Positions 24,928 to 34,000 of a stretch of 64,000 bases of DNA are shown in pieces. The translations under genes and the position numbers were made by a program. Within the stretch, counting starts at the first letter, position 1. The number at the start of each line of letters is the position of its first letter. The DNA lies in assembly GCF_004023665.1 (NCBI RefSeq), contig NZ_SAUF01000005.1, forward strand, positions 682,001-746,000. The letters are read 5' to 3'. The notes under the pieces were generated by a model that was not told where the DNA came from, ran no database searches, and worked only from the letters and a program-made list of their open reading frames with translations. The DNA is from Afifella aestuarii (lineage in GTDB: Bacteria > Pseudomonadota > Alphaproteobacteria > Rhizobiales > Afifellaceae).

Positions 24928-27900
24928 ATGATTTTTGACGTCTTCATCCGCCGGCCGCGACTGGCCTTCGTCATCTCGATTCTGATCACGCTGGTCGGGC
25001 TCATCTCGATCGCGGTGATTCCGGTCGCCCAATATCCCGACATCGCGCCTCCGACGATCAGCGTGTCTACGCAGTATATCGGCGCAAGTGCCGAAACCGT
25101 CGAACAGGCCATCGCGCAGCCACTCGAAAGTGCCATCAACGGCGTCGAGGACATGCGCTACATGAAATCGACGTCGAGCTCGGACGGTTCCTACGAGCTG
25201 AACGTCACTTTCGAACTTGGCACCGACCCTGACGTTGCCGCCATCAACGTGCAAAACCGCGTGGCTCAGGTCGAAAGCCAGCTGCCGGCGGAAGTGCGTT
25301 CGGTCGGCATCAACGTGGCGCGTGCCTCGCGCGACCAACTCCAAGTCTTTCTGTTCTATTCGCCGGATGATCGCTTCGACGAATTGTTCATCGCGAACTT
25401 CGTCGGCCTCAACGTCATCGACGAGCTGAAACGCGTCAACGGCGTCGGCAACGTGCAGGTCTTTGGCGAACGCGATTACGCCATGCGGATCTGGCTTGAT
25501 CCGCAGAAGCTCAGCAATCTGGAACTGACGCCGGCCGATATTGCGGCTGCGGTGGAATCGCAGAACGTCCAGGCGGCCGCTGGCAAGATCGGTGCCGCCC
25601 CGCTCGTGGACGCGCAGCGGCTCGAGCTGACGATCAATACCAAGGGGCGCCTGAGCGACGCAGAAGAATTTCGCAACATCATCCTCCGCTCCAATCCAGA
25701 CGGCTCCGTCGTACGTCTGGGTGATGTTGCCCGGGTCGAGCTTGCGTCTGAGAGTTATGGTGTCATTGCCCGTTACAACGGCAAGCCGATGGCCGCCGTC
25801 GCCACCTATCTCTCCCCTGGCGCCAATGCGGTGACGGTCGCGACAAACGTCACGAAGCGGCTCGAAGAGCTGTCAGAGCGCTTCCCCGAGGGGCTCGAGT
25901 ACCAATACATCTACAATGCGTCCGACTTCGTCGGAGCGATGATCGAGAAGGTTGTCTCGACCCTGATCGAGGCCTTCGTTCTCGTTGCGATCGTCGTGTT
26001 TATCTTCATCGGACGTTTCCGGGCGACCCTCATTCCGATGATCGCCGTGCCGGTTGCCATCATCGGCGCGCTGGCGATCATGTATGCCTTCGGCTACAGC
26101 GCGAACACGATCTCACTTCTCGCTCTCGTGCTCGCCATCGGCATCGTCGTCGACGACGCCATCATCGTCGTTGAGAACGTCGAACGCGTGATGGAGGAGG
26201 ACCCGCATCTCTCGCCGAATGAGGCCACTCATAAGGCGATGAGCGAAATCGTCGGGCCGATCGTCGCCATCACTCTGGTGTTGTTGTCGGTGTTCGTTCC
26301 GGTCGCCTTCCTGCCGGGCTCCTCAGGCGCTCTCTTTCGCCAGTTTGCCGTCGCGATCTCCGCGGCCATGGTGATTTCGGCCATCAACGCGCTGACCTTG
26401 TCGCCTGCGCTGTGCGCACTCTTCCTTCGGACGGGCGAACCAATCCGGATCATGCGCGGCATCACCCATGCCGTCGACAAGGTCGGACATGGCTATGCCT
26501 GGATCATCAGCAAGCTGATGCGGGTTTCCGTGGTGTCGCTCGTTATCCTCGCCGTTCTCGGCGCGGCCACGGGCTACATGTTCCTGCGCACGCCGGCTGG
26601 CTTTCTCCCGAATGAAGACAAGGGCTTCGTCATTGTCATCATGAACCTGCCGCCGGGAGCATCGCTGAACCGCACGGATATCGCAGCGAAAAAGGCAGAA
26701 GCCATCATCCGTCAGGATCCGGGCGTGGAGAGCATCGGCACCGTCCTGGGCTTCGACCTTTTGGGCGGCGGCGCGGCCTCGAATGCCGGCCTCATGTTCC
26801 TGCGGTTGAAGCCATACGACGAACGTACGACCCCCGACCTTGCAATCGGCTCCGTCATTGGCCGGCTCTATGGTGGTCTGTCGACCATTCCGGACGCCCA
26901 GTTCATTCCCCTGCAACCGCCGGCAATTTCGGGCGTCGGCTCGTTCGGCGGGTTCGAGTTTGTGCTCGAAGCTCTGCAGGGGCAGGAACCCTCCGAGCTT
27001 GCAGCCGTGATGCGCGGCCTCCTGGTCCAGGCCAACCAGCAGCCGCAACTGACCCGGGTCTACGCGAACTTTGAAGCCGAAACGCCACAGATTCGGTTGG
27101 ATATCGATCGCACGAAGGCGCAGACGCTCGGCGTGCCGATCAACGAGATCTTCGCCGCCCTGCAATCCACCTTCGGCGGGTACTATATCAACGATTTCAA
27201 CCTGTTCGGCCGCACCTGGACGGTCCGCATGCAGGCGGAGAAGGAATACCGCACGTCGATCGATGACATCTACGACATCGAAGTGCGCAACAATTCCGGC
27301 GAGATGGTGCCGCTTTCCACCTTCGCACGCGCCGAGCTGACCGTCGGCCCACGCAGCCTGACGCGCTACAACAACTATCGCTCGGTCTCCATCCAGGGCT
27401 CCCCCGCCCCAGGCTTTGGCGACGGTGACGCGACCGACGCCATGGAACAGGTGGCGAAATCCCTTCCGAGTGGCTACGGCTATGAATGGACGGGCCAGGC
27501 GCTCGAACAGAAGCAATCGGCAGGACAGACACCGATCGTTCTTGGCGCGGCGGTCGTCTTTGCCTTCTTGTTTCTGGTCGCTCTTTACGAGAGCTGGAAC
27601 GTGCCGATCCCGGTGTTGCTATCAACCGTCAGCGCCATGTTCGGTGCCATATTTGCGATCTGGTGGGTTGGCGCGAACTTCAGCCTCTATGCGCAGATCG
27701 GTGTCGTCGTTCTGATTGCGCTGTCAGCGAAGAACGCCATCCTGATCAACGCATTTGCGCTCGAACAACGCGAGTTCGGCATGGATCTGCACGACGCCGC
27801 CGTCGAAGGCGCCCGGTTGCGTTTCCGCCCGGTGATGATGACGAGTTTCGCCTTTATCGCTGGCCTCGTCCCGCTGGTCCGGGCCACCGGTCCAGGTGCG

Positions 27901-28083
27901 GGATCCATGCATGCAGTGGGTATTCCGGTCTTCGCCGGCATGATCGGCGCCGCGACGATCGGCATCTTCCTCATCCCGCTCCTCTTCGGCGTCTTCCAGT
28001 GGATGCGCGAAAAGACCGGATGGAAGCCGCATCATCCCCCGGCGTCCGAACGGGGCGAAGAAAGCACGGCGCCTGCCGAATAA
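24928..28083 (+). CDS. RND multidrug efflux transporter (HAE1 family, AcrB/MexB type)
   Basis: Inner-membrane proton/drug antiporter of 1051 residues. It starts [19 protein letters not shown], has the usual twelve membrane segments and two large periplasmic loops, and keeps the proton-relay aspartates in TM4 ([14 protein letters not shown]). HAE1-typical blocks include [12 protein letters not shown] near the N-terminus and [12 protein letters not shown] in TM10. Substrates are probably hydrophobic drugs or solvents, not readable from sequence. Co-transcribed with the adaptor 35 bases upstream; an outer-membrane TolC-like gene is absent, so it should use one encoded elsewhere. A strong hairpin follows the stop. 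Confidence 0.94.
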   Translation: MIFDVFIRRPRLAFVISILITLVGLISIAVIPVAQYPDIAPPTISVSTQYIGASAETVEQAIAQPLESAINGVEDMRYMKSTSSSDGSYELNVTFELGTDPDVAAINVQNRVAQVESQLPAEVRSVGINVARASRDQLQVFLFYSPDDRFDELFIANFVGLNVIDELKRVNGVGNVQVFGERDYAMRIWLDPQKLSNLELTPADIAAAVESQNVQAAAGKIGAAPLVDAQRLELTINTKGRLSDAEEFRNIILRSNPDGSVVRLGDVARVELASESYGVIARYNGKPMAAVATYLSPGANAVTVATNVTKRLEELSERFPEGLEYQYIYNASDFVGAMIEKVVSTLIEAFVLVAIVVFIFIGRFRATLIPMIAVPVAIIGALAIMYAFGYSANTISLLALVLAIGIVVDDAIIVVENVERVMEEDPHLSPNEATHKAMSEIVGPIVAITLVLLSVFVPVAFLPGSSGALFRQFAVAISAAMVISAINALTLSPALCALFLRTGEPIRIMRGITHAVDKVGHGYAWIISKLMRVSVVSLVILAVLGAATGYMFLRTPAGFLPNEDKGFVIVIMNLPPGASLNRTDIAAKKAEAIIRQDPGVESIGTVLGFDLLGGGAASNAGLMFLRLKPYDERTTPDLAIGSVIGRLYGGLSTIPDAQFIPLQPPAISGVGSFGGFEFVLEALQGQEPSELAAVMRGLLVQANQQPQLTRVYANFEAETPQIRLDIDRTKAQTLGVPINEIFAALQSTFGGYYINDFNLFGRTWTVRMQAEKEYRTSIDDIYDIEVRNNSGEMVPLSTFARAELTVGPRSLTRYNNYRSVSIQGSPAPGFGDGDATDAMEQVAKSLPSGYGYEWTGQALEQKQSAGQTPIVLGAAVVFAFLFLVALYESWNVPIPVLLSTVSAMFGAIFAIWWVGANFSLYAQIGVVVLIALSAKNAILINAFALEQREFGMDLHDAAVEGARLRFRPVMMTSFAFIAGLVPLVRATGPGAGSMHAVGIPVFAGMIGAATIGIFLIPLLFGVFQWMREKTGWKPHHPPASERGEESTAPAE

Positions 28084-28085
28084 GA

Positions 28086-28118
28086 AGATCGCGGGCTCCT
28101 TCAGCCCGCGATCTCAAT
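28086..28118. terminator. Strong hairpin terminator after the RND operon
   Basis: A perfect 12-base-pair stem, AGATCGCGGGCT (28086-28097) and its complement (28103-28114), encloses a five-base loop and is followed by CAATTTT. It begins three bases after the transporter stop codon and lies between convergent genes, so it may act in both directions. Confidence 0.85.
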
Positions 28119-28161
28119 TTTCGAAACACGTCGCTTATCAAGACGAGGCTGAGGCCTCACG

Positions 28162-28383
28162 CTAACCGGCGGCGTCGGCGGCCTGCAATTCGGCCGGCCG
28201 AACCTCTCTCTTGCGGATCTGGAAGGTCTGAAACGGGCCGTTGAGCACCAGACCCTTCGCGTCGTCGCGATGCGCGAGACCTTCCTCGACCAGTCCGTCC
28301 ATCACCCAGTTGGGGAGCGCGCTCCGAGGCGTGTGCGCGTAGAGTTCGAGCAGGATTGTCTGGTAGAGGGACGTTTCGGTCAT
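28162..28383 (-). CDS. Small conserved-looking protein of unknown function (73 aa)
   Basis: I do not recognise this family. The frame from the ATG at 28383 encodes 73 residues beginning MTETSLYQTILLELYAHTPR, predicted soluble and mostly helical, with a charged tail (IRKREVRPAEL). A GGAGG lies about ten bases upstream of that ATG; an in-frame extension to 28428 is less protein-like. Codon use fits the neighbours. It converges with the RND operon behind a shared hairpin. The amphipathic composition and isolated position allow either a real small protein or a chance frame; the ribosome site tips it to real. Confidence 0.5.
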   Translation of the reverse strand: MTETSLYQTILLELYAHTPRSALPNWVMDGLVEEGLAHRDDAKGLVLNGPFQTFQIRKREVRPAELQAADAAG

Positions 28384-28697
28384 TGCGCCAAGGCCTCCGC
28401 TATGTCGTGGGAACGCAGAACAACGCAACTGACTGACCCCAAGATAGCTGAGTCGGCGTCAAGATCGTATCCGCCCCGAGCGGCTACCTGCGGCTACAGC
28501 CATCCTTCCGATTCACGCGGAAGTGAAGAGGCGCTCAGACGCAAGCTGAAGGTCGTCGCAACGCAGCCAAGCCCGGGGCGTCGCAGGCTTTCGGAGAGCG
28601 GCGAGAATTCGACTTCTTAACGACAACCACTTCTTCACGGAACTGAACGGCGGGTTAACGAATTGTCCTGTCGAAGTTCTTGAAGAGGTGCAATCCC

Positions 28698-29240
28698 ATG
28701 GTCAGTCTGAAAGCAGGCTGGGGGCGAAACCTGGCAGTTGTTGCAACAGGTATTATGGCGACGGTGCTGATCGGCACGGTCCAAGTGAACTCGTTGAACG
28801 CACCTCTTCCAAAAGCCCTTCCTCAGGCAGCGCCGAAAGCCGATCGATTGGATCTGGTCGCCTACCACCCCGAGCCGCGTTCGCTCACCAAGGGCCAGGA
28901 AGATGCCGTGCGCGGCGCAGTCGAAACCTTTGTCTGGGGTCTTTCAAACAAGCAGCCCAAAGCCGTCTGGCGCTTTGCGACGGAGTACGAGCAGGATCGC
29001 TTTGGAACCGAGGAAGCGGCTTATACGTTCTTTTCGAAGATCCACCCGCCGCTTGTCTATGCGAAGCGGCTGACAGTGGACAGTGTCACCCAGGATGGCG
29101 AGGCAACCATGGTGAAGACCTATGTGCGAGACCGCATTGGCTTGCAATGGTCCGCCGATTTTGCTCTCCTGCAAGATGACGCAGGCGACTGGAAAATCGT
29201 TGACTGCCAACTGAGGCCGGCTCCGGGAGAATTGATCTGA
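28698..29240 (+). CDS. Membrane-anchored DUF4864-like protein
   Basis: Protein of 180 residues with an N-terminal membrane segment (about 8-30, possibly an uncleaved signal) and a soluble periplasmic domain. The domain has the pattern of an NTF2-like DUF4864 fold: a helix (DAVRGAVETFVWGLSNKQPKAVWRFAT), a Phe-Gly turn, FFSKIHPPLVYAKRLTV and a closing strand WKIVDCQLRP. Function is unknown; the family assignment is from memory of the pattern and moderate. The ATG at 28698 has AAGAGG at workable spacing. Its TGA overlaps the ATG of a 42-residue membrane protein (TGATG), so the two are translationally coupled and end at a shared terminator. Confidence 0.65.
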   Translation: MVSLKAGWGRNLAVVATGIMATVLIGTVQVNSLNAPLPKALPQAAPKADRLDLVAYHPEPRSLTKGQEDAVRGAVETFVWGLSNKQPKAVWRFATEYEQDRFGTEEAAYTFFSKIHPPLVYAKRLTVDSVTQDGEATMVKTYVRDRIGLQWSADFALLQDDAGDWKIVDCQLRPAPGELI

Positions 29241-29368
29241 TGCCGAAAGCACGTGCAAAAGCCATCGCCGTTCAGGCCGACAAGGAGGCCCGAAGCGCGC
29301 AGCTCTTCTGGTGGAGCTCTTTGGGCGCTGTAGCGGCAATCGCTCTCGCCGCCGCCATCAGCCGCTAA
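29240..29368 (+). CDS. Small single-pass membrane protein (42 aa), coupled to upstream gene
   Basis: A short frame beginning at the ATG of a TGATG stop/start overlap encodes 42 residues: a basic, Ala-rich amphipathic N-terminus (MPKARAKAIAVQADKEARSA) then one membrane segment (about 23-40, LFWWSSLGAVAAIALAAAIS) ending in Arg. The positive N-terminus predicts an N-in orientation. A Rho-independent terminator starts 15 bases after the stop, which supports it as the last gene of a two-gene operon. I know no family for it; a structural partner of the preceding membrane protein is a reasonable guess. Confidence 0.6.
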   Translation: MPKARAKAIAVQADKEARSAQLFWWSSLGAVAAIALAAAISR

Positions 29369-29383
29369 GTTCTGGAACGTCGA

Positions 29384-29409
29384 AGCCCCGGTATCGCCGG
29401 GGCTTTTTC
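29384..29409 (+). terminator. Rho-independent terminator
   Basis: AGCCCCGG (29384-29391), a five-base loop, CCGGGGCT (29397-29404) and a run of T. It closes the two-gene operon ending at 29368 and separates it from the convergent tgt gene. Confidence 0.9.
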
Positions 29410-29462
29410 ATATCGGCCGTGCAATCGGCTCTGCCGCGCACGCGAGTGAATGGAGCTGGCCG

Positions 29463-30581
29463 TTACGGCGCTCCCCTCTCCCAATTCTCCCGCACCTCCG
29501 CCACATAATCCGTATAGCGTCCTTCGCTGATCGCCTGCCGGGCTTCTTTCATGAGTGTTTGGTAATAGGCGAGGTTCGACCAGGTCAGCAGCATCGCCCC
29601 GAGCGTCTCCTGCGTACGGAAGAGATGATGAAGATAGGCGCGGGAATAATCGCGCGCCGCGGGGCAATCGCTCGAAGGGTCGAGCGGACTTAAATCCTCC
29701 GCGTGCTTGGCATTGCGCATATTGAGGCGTCCGTAGCGCGTAAACGCCTGGCCGTGCCGTCCGGCGCGGGTCGGCATCACGCAATCGAACATATCGATGC
29801 CGCGCGCGATCGACAGCAGAATATCCTCAGGTGTCCCGACGCCCATCAGGTAGCGAGGCGCCTCGTCTGGCAGTGCGGGCACCGTCTCCTGGAGAATTTC
29901 CAGCATGACCGCCTGCGGTTCGCCGACGGCGAGGCCCCCGACTGCATAGCCATGAAAACCGATCTGGCGCAGCCCCTCGGCTGATCGCAATCGCAAATCG
30001 GCCTGGTCTCCGCCCTGCACGATCCCAAAAAGCGCCCTGCCGGGTTCGCCACCAAACGCCGCCTTCGAGCGCTCACCCCAACGCAGCGACAATTCCATCG
30101 CCCGCTCGACCTCGGAATAGTCCGCCGGCAATTTCAGGCATTCGTCGAGCTGCATGGTGATATCGGCGCCGAGGAGCCCCTGAATCTCCACGGAGCGCTC
30201 GGGCGTCAGACGGTGTGTCGATCCGTCGACATGCGATTTGAACGTGACGCCATCCTCGTCGAGCTTCGTCAGCTGGGCGAGCGACATGACCTGAAAGCCG
30301 CCGGAATCCGTCAGGATCGGATGCGGCCACCGCATGAAGGAATGCAGCCCGCCCAATCGTGCCACGCGCTCCGCGCCCGGCCGCAGCATCAGGTGATAGG
30401 TGTTGCCGAGGACGATATCGGCGCCAAGCTCCCTCACCTGCTCGGGATACATGGCTTTCACGGTGGCCTGCGTCCCGACCGGCATGAAGGCGGGTGTGCG
30501 GATGAGGCCGCGCGGCATGGAGATCGTACCGCGACGGGCATTCCCGTCGCGCGCCTGAAGAGTGAACGAGAATTCGGTCAT
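29463..30581 (-). CDS. tgt: tRNA-guanine transglycosylase (queuine/preQ1)
   Basis: Exchanges guanine-34 of GUN-anticodon tRNAs for preQ1, in queuosine synthesis. The 372-residue protein has the TIM-barrel motifs of Tgt: [10 protein letters not shown] with the general catalytic Asp, QLDECLKLP, the GLAVGEP specificity loop and [13 protein letters not shown] with the nucleophilic Asp. In the zinc-binding segment near the C-terminus the usual Cys-x-Cys-x2-Cys reads Ser-Asp-Cys-Pro-Ala-Ala, so only the middle cysteine remains. The start ATG overlaps the queA stop (ATGA), so the two modification genes are coupled. Confidence 0.95.
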   Translation of the reverse strand: MTEFSFTLQARDGNARRGTISMPRGLIRTPAFMPVGTQATVKAMYPEQVRELGADIVLGNTYHLMLRPGAERVARLGGLHSFMRWPHPILTDSGGFQVMSLAQLTKLDEDGVTFKSHVDGSTHRLTPERSVEIQGLLGADITMQLDECLKLPADYSEVERAMELSLRWGERSKAAFGGEPGRALFGIVQGGDQADLRLRSAEGLRQIGFHGYAVGGLAVGEPQAVMLEILQETVPALPDEAPRYLMGVGTPEDILLSIARGIDMFDCVMPTRAGRHGQAFTRYGRLNMRNAKHAEDLSPLDPSSDCPAARDYSRAYLHHLFRTQETLGAMLLTWSNLAYYQTLMKEARQAISEGRYTDYVAEVRENWERGAP

Positions 30582-31678
30582 TTGGGCCTGATGGAGGGCG
30601 TCGCCGGTTCGAGAAGCGAGGCATCGCCGTAGGAATAGAAGCGATATTTTTCCTCGATCGCATGGGCATAAGCGGCCTTCATACGGTCGAGGCCCGAAAA
30701 CGCCGACACGAGCATGAACAGCGTCGAGCGAGGCAGGTGAAAATTCGTGAAAAGCCGGTCGATGATGCGGAAGCGATAGCCGGGCGTGATAAAGATCCCG
30801 GTCTTGCCGGAGAATGGGTGCAGGAGACCATTTTCGTCGCCGGCGCTTTCCAGGATACGCAAGGCCGTTGTCCCGATCGCGACAACGCGCCCGCCACGCC
30901 GGCGTGTCTGGTTGACGGCTTCCGCCGTCTCCTCGCTCACCTCGCCCCACTCTTCGTGCATGACGTGGTCGTCCGTCTCTTCGCTTTTCACCGGCAGAAA
31001 CGTACCGGCCCCCACATGCAGCGTCACCAGACGGCGCTCGATGCCCTTGTCAGCGAGAGCGGCCAAAAGATTGTCCGTGAAATGCAGCCCTGCCGTCGGC
31101 GCAGCGACAGCGCCCTCCTTCGCCGCATAGACCGTCTGATAATCTTCCAGATCGGCCGCATCGGCCTGTCGGCGCGAGGCGATATAAGGCGGAAGCGGCA
31201 TAGCCCCCTGGCCGTGGATGGCTTCGTCGAGCACGGGCCCAGCAAGGGAAAAGCCGAGTGTGATGGTACCGGCCTCGCCTTTCTCGACAACGCGCGCGTC
31301 GAGCGTTCCGGCAAGACAGGTCTCGTCCTCCCCACCGAAACGAAGCATATCGCCGGGCTTCAGTTTGCGGCCCGGCTTGGCGAGTGCCATCCAATGGGAT
31401 TGATCCAGCCGCTCGATGAGGGTCGCTTCCACGCGGATCGCCTGACCGTCCGGCGTGCGCGGGAGACGGCGTCCGGCGAGCCGCGCCGGAATGACGGCCG
31501 TGTCGTTCAAGACGAGGAGATCACCGGGCTCCAAAAGTGCGGGAAGATCGAAGACCCGGAGATCGCGGAAAGGCCCTTCAGAGGGCACGACGAGGAGCCG
31601 CGCGGAATCGCGCGGCCGCTCCGGACGAAGCGCGATCCGCTCTTCCGGCAACTCGAAATCGAAAGCATCGATACGCAT
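30578..31678 (-). CDS. queA: S-adenosylmethionine:tRNA ribosyltransferase-isomerase
   Basis: Transfers and isomerises the ribose of SAM onto preQ1 in tRNA to form epoxyqueuosine, the step after Tgt. The 366-residue protein shows the family opening [14 protein letters not shown], the RDSARLL segment, [12 protein letters not shown], the [14 protein letters not shown] block and the C-terminal [18 protein letters not shown]. It overlaps tgt by 4 bases and lies 36 bases after a cyclophilin gene on the same strand, as part of the long gyrA-to-tgt run. Note that the pathway works in the order tgt then queA, opposite to the gene order. Confidence 0.96.
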   Translation of the reverse strand: MRIDAFDFELPEERIALRPERPRDSARLLVVPSEGPFRDLRVFDLPALLEPGDLLVLNDTAVIPARLAGRRLPRTPDGQAIRVEATLIERLDQSHWMALAKPGRKLKPGDMLRFGGEDETCLAGTLDARVVEKGEAGTITLGFSLAGPVLDEAIHGQGAMPLPPYIASRRQADAADLEDYQTVYAAKEGAVAAPTAGLHFTDNLLAALADKGIERRLVTLHVGAGTFLPVKSEETDDHVMHEEWGEVSEETAEAVNQTRRRGGRVVAIGTTALRILESAGDENGLLHPFSGKTGIFITPGYRFRIIDRLFTNFHLPRSTLFMLVSAFSGLDRMKAAYAHAIEEKYRFYSYGDASLLEPATPSIRPK

Positions 31679-31714
31679 GGGAAAAGGCAGCGGCGAGAGG
31701 CCGCCGCCAAATTA

Positions 31715-32179
31715 TCAGGCGTCTGCGGCGACCTTGATCGACTGGACGGTGTCAGGCTGCCGCGGCGGCTCGCCCTTGTTGATCTGATCGACGACATCCA
31801 TGCCGTCAACCACTTCGCCCCAGACGGTGTACTGGCGATCGAGCCACGGGGCCTCGGCAAAGCAGATGAAGAACTGGCTGTCGCCGGAATTGGGATCCAT
31901 GGCGCGCGCCATCGAAACGGTACCACGCGTGTGCTTCTCCGACGAGAATTCCGCTTTGAGCTTCTTGCCGGATCCGCCCGTGCCGTTGCCCTGGGGGCAG
32001 CCGGTCTGGGCCATGAAACCGTCGATCACGCGGTGGAACTTCACACCGTCATAGAAGCCGTCGCGCACGAGCTCCTTGATCCGCGCCACATGGTTGGGCG
32101 CGAGGTCCGGGCGCATGGCGATGGTCACCTGCCCCTTGCTGGTTTCCATGATGAGTGTGTCTTCGGGCTGGGCGGCCAT
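31715..32179 (-). CDS. Peptidyl-prolyl cis-trans isomerase, cytosolic cyclophilin
   Basis: Cyclophilin-type proline isomerase of 154 residues without a signal peptide, assisting protein folding in the cytosol. Catalytic segment FHRVIDGFMAQTGCP (Arg of the active site), NSGDSQFFICFAEAPWLD and the GEVVDGMDVVDQI block are typical. The ATG at 32179 has AGGGAG at good spacing; the frame extends further to 32233 without family sequence. It is the second of two adjacent cyclophilin genes that are clearly duplicates with different cellular addresses, within the coaD-ppi-ppi-queA-tgt run. Confidence 0.93.
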   Translation of the reverse strand: MAAQPEDTLIMETSKGQVTIAMRPDLAPNHVARIKELVRDGFYDGVKFHRVIDGFMAQTGCPQGNGTGGSGKKLKAEFSSEKHTRGTVSMARAMDPNSGDSQFFICFAEAPWLDRQYTVWGEVVDGMDVVDQINKGEPPRQPDTVQSIKVAADA

Positions 32180-32216
32180 TCGAATCTCCCTGAGTTGGAG
32201 GTCTCGGGTAAGGTGC

Positions 32217-32765
32217 CTATTGGTCTGCGGCAACCTTCATGCTGATGATCTTATCGGGGTTGTCCACTTTGCCATTGGCACTGGAACTTCCCTTTTTGAT
32301 ATTGTCGACGAGGTCCATGCCGTCGGTGACTTCGCCCACGACGGTGTACTTGCCGTCAAGGCTCGGAGCCGGGGCGAACATGATGAAGAATTGCGAGTTG
32401 GCGCTGTCAGGATTGCTCGAGCGCGCCATGCCGACGACGCCGCGCACGAAAGGCTCATCGGAAAACTCCGCCTTGAGGTCCGGCAGATCCGATCCCCCCA
32501 TGCCGGTGCCGGTCGGATCGCCGGTCTGCGCCATGAAGCCGTCGATCACGCGATGAAACGGCACACCGTCGTAGAAACCCTGGCGTGTCAACGTCTTCAG
32601 GCGTTCCGCATGGTTCGGCGCAAGATCCGGGCGCAGGTGAATGCTGACAGTGCCGTCCTTCAGCTGCATCAGAAGCGTGTTTTCGGCGTCCGCAGATTGC
32701 GCCAGCACGGGCTGTGACAGCGTGCAGGTGACGGCAAAGGCGACCGTGGCCAGCCATTTCAGCAT
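32217..32765 (-). CDS. Peptidyl-prolyl cis-trans isomerase, exported cyclophilin
   Basis: Periplasmic proline isomerase of 182 residues. A Sec signal peptide (MLKWLATVAFAVTCTLSQPVLA, cleavage before QS) is followed by the cyclophilin domain with FHRVIDGFMAQTGDP, SANSQFFIMFAPAP and VVGEVTDGMDLVDNI. It shares most catalytic residues with its cytosolic neighbour 37 bases downstream, so the pair probably arose by tandem duplication and acquisition or loss of the signal peptide. It follows coaD by 45 bases. Confidence 0.93.
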   Translation of the reverse strand: MLKWLATVAFAVTCTLSQPVLAQSADAENTLLMQLKDGTVSIHLRPDLAPNHAERLKTLTRQGFYDGVPFHRVIDGFMAQTGDPTGTGMGGSDLPDLKAEFSDEPFVRGVVGMARSSNPDSANSQFFIMFAPAPSLDGKYTVVGEVTDGMDLVDNIKKGSSSANGKVDNPDKIISMKVAADQ

Positions 32766-32810
32766 GAAATATCCTTCCTTGAGATCTGAACCCGCGGGCG
32801 GAGCAATCGT

Positions 32811-33311
32811 TCAGCGGCTGGCGAGCGCCACACGTACGGCGTCCGCCGCTGAAGCCGGCACGAAGGGCCCGATGTCACCGCCCATGGCTGCGATCTGACG
32901 CACGAGCGTGGCCGTGATGTGACGATGATGCGGGCTCGCCGGCACGAAAACCGTCTGCAGCCAATGGGCCATAGTGCGGTTCATGCCGACCATCTGCATC
33001 TCGTAATCGAGATCCGTCCCATCGCGCAGCCCGCGGATCAGAATGGTCGCGCCAACCTCCTGCGCGAGGTCGACGACGAGATTGTCGAAGCTCAGAACCT
33101 CGAGCGTCACTTCACTGCTTTCCGCCAGTGGACCCGCGACTTCCTCGATGAGGGCGATACGCTTGTCGATGTCGAGCAGACCCGACTTCGTCGGATGGCG
33201 CCCGACGGCCACGATAACCCGATCGACCAGCCCAAAGGCCGCCTGGAGGATATCGATATGCCCGTTCGTCAGCGGGTCGAATGAGCCCGGGTAGAGTGCG
33301 GTGCGAATCAT
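32811..33311 (-). CDS. coaD: Phosphopantetheine adenylyltransferase
   Basis: Catalyses the penultimate step of coenzyme A synthesis, joining AMP from ATP to 4'-phosphopantetheine. The 166-residue protein begins with the nucleotidyltransferase fold [20 protein letters not shown], where T/HxGH is the nucleotide-binding motif, and has [15 protein letters not shown] and the late [11 protein letters not shown] segment replacing the commoner ISSTxVR signature. Length is standard. It is located between lysE-like and cyclophilin genes in the minus-strand run from gyrA. Confidence 0.96.
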   Translation of the reverse strand: MIRTALYPGSFDPLTNGHIDILQAAFGLVDRVIVAVGRHPTKSGLLDIDKRIALIEEVAGPLAESSEVTLEVLSFDNLVVDLAQEVGATILIRGLRDGTDLDYEMQMVGMNRTMAHWLQTVFVPASPHHRHITATLVRQIAAMGGDIGPFVPASAADAVRVALASR

Positions 33312-33372
33312 GGGGTCCGCTTAGCGTCACCTGCGGCGAACCGCAATGTGTGGGATGTCGGTTCGAAACACG

Positions 33373-33984
33373 TCACCGGCGGCTCAGCGCCATCCAAAGG
33401 CCGCCTCCGACGAGACATGTCCCGCCGAAGATCTCCACGAGCCGCACGTTGCGCCTCGACAGAAGCAGACCCGTCCGTCCTGCAGCAAGCGCGTACATGC
33501 TATCGAGGCATGTCGCCACCACCATGAAGGTGCCGCCGAGCAGAAGCGTCTGCATCACCGCCGAGCCCGTCGGATCGATGAACTGCGGAATGAGAGCGCC
33601 GAAAAAGAACAAAGCCTTCGGATTCGACCAGATGACGATGAAGCCCTGCCAGAACCAGTTGCGCGTGGCCTTGGCGGCATCGGCATTCCCGAGCGTACCG
33701 TCGGCACGCCAGAGCTTGATCCCAAGCCAGATGAGGTAGGCGGCGCCGACAAGCTTCAGCCAGAAGAACGCCTCACCCAGGAGCGCGACGACCGCCGAAA
33801 ACCCGAAGGCGAGGATCGCGACCATTATCGCGATGCCTGCCTGCGTGCCGGCGACGTTCATCAAACCGGCCCGTGCACCGTGGCGCATGGAGTTGGCGAT
33901 GATGACCGTCACCGTCGGTCCAGGGACGATCACGACGGCGATGCACGCCGCAAGATATGTCAGCCAGCTTGCAAGATCGATCAT
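33373..33984 (-). CDS. LysE family translocator
   Basis: Inner-membrane amino-acid exporter family (LysE/RhtB), 203 residues with about six membrane segments. The N-terminus MIDLASWLTYLAACIAVVIVPGPT contains the family PGP motif, followed by GARAGL and the FFWLKLVGAAYLIWLGIKLWR block. Homoserine, threonine or other amino acids are typical substrates; none can be chosen here. The ATG at 33984 is preceded by a strong GAGGGGGG ribosome site; the frame upstream overlaps the gyrA end and is rejected. It sits 16 bases after gyrA and seems an insertion into the usual gyrA-coaD neighbourhood. Confidence 0.9.
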   Translation of the reverse strand: MIDLASWLTYLAACIAVVIVPGPTVTVIIANSMRHGARAGLMNVAGTQAGIAIMVAILAFGFSAVVALLGEAFFWLKLVGAAYLIWLGIKLWRADGTLGNADAAKATRNWFWQGFIVIWSNPKALFFFGALIPQFIDPTGSAVMQTLLLGGTFMVVATCLDSMYALAAGRTGLLLSRRNVRLVEIFGGTCLVGGGLWMALSRR

Positions 33985-34000
33985 AGCCCCCCCTCGAGCT

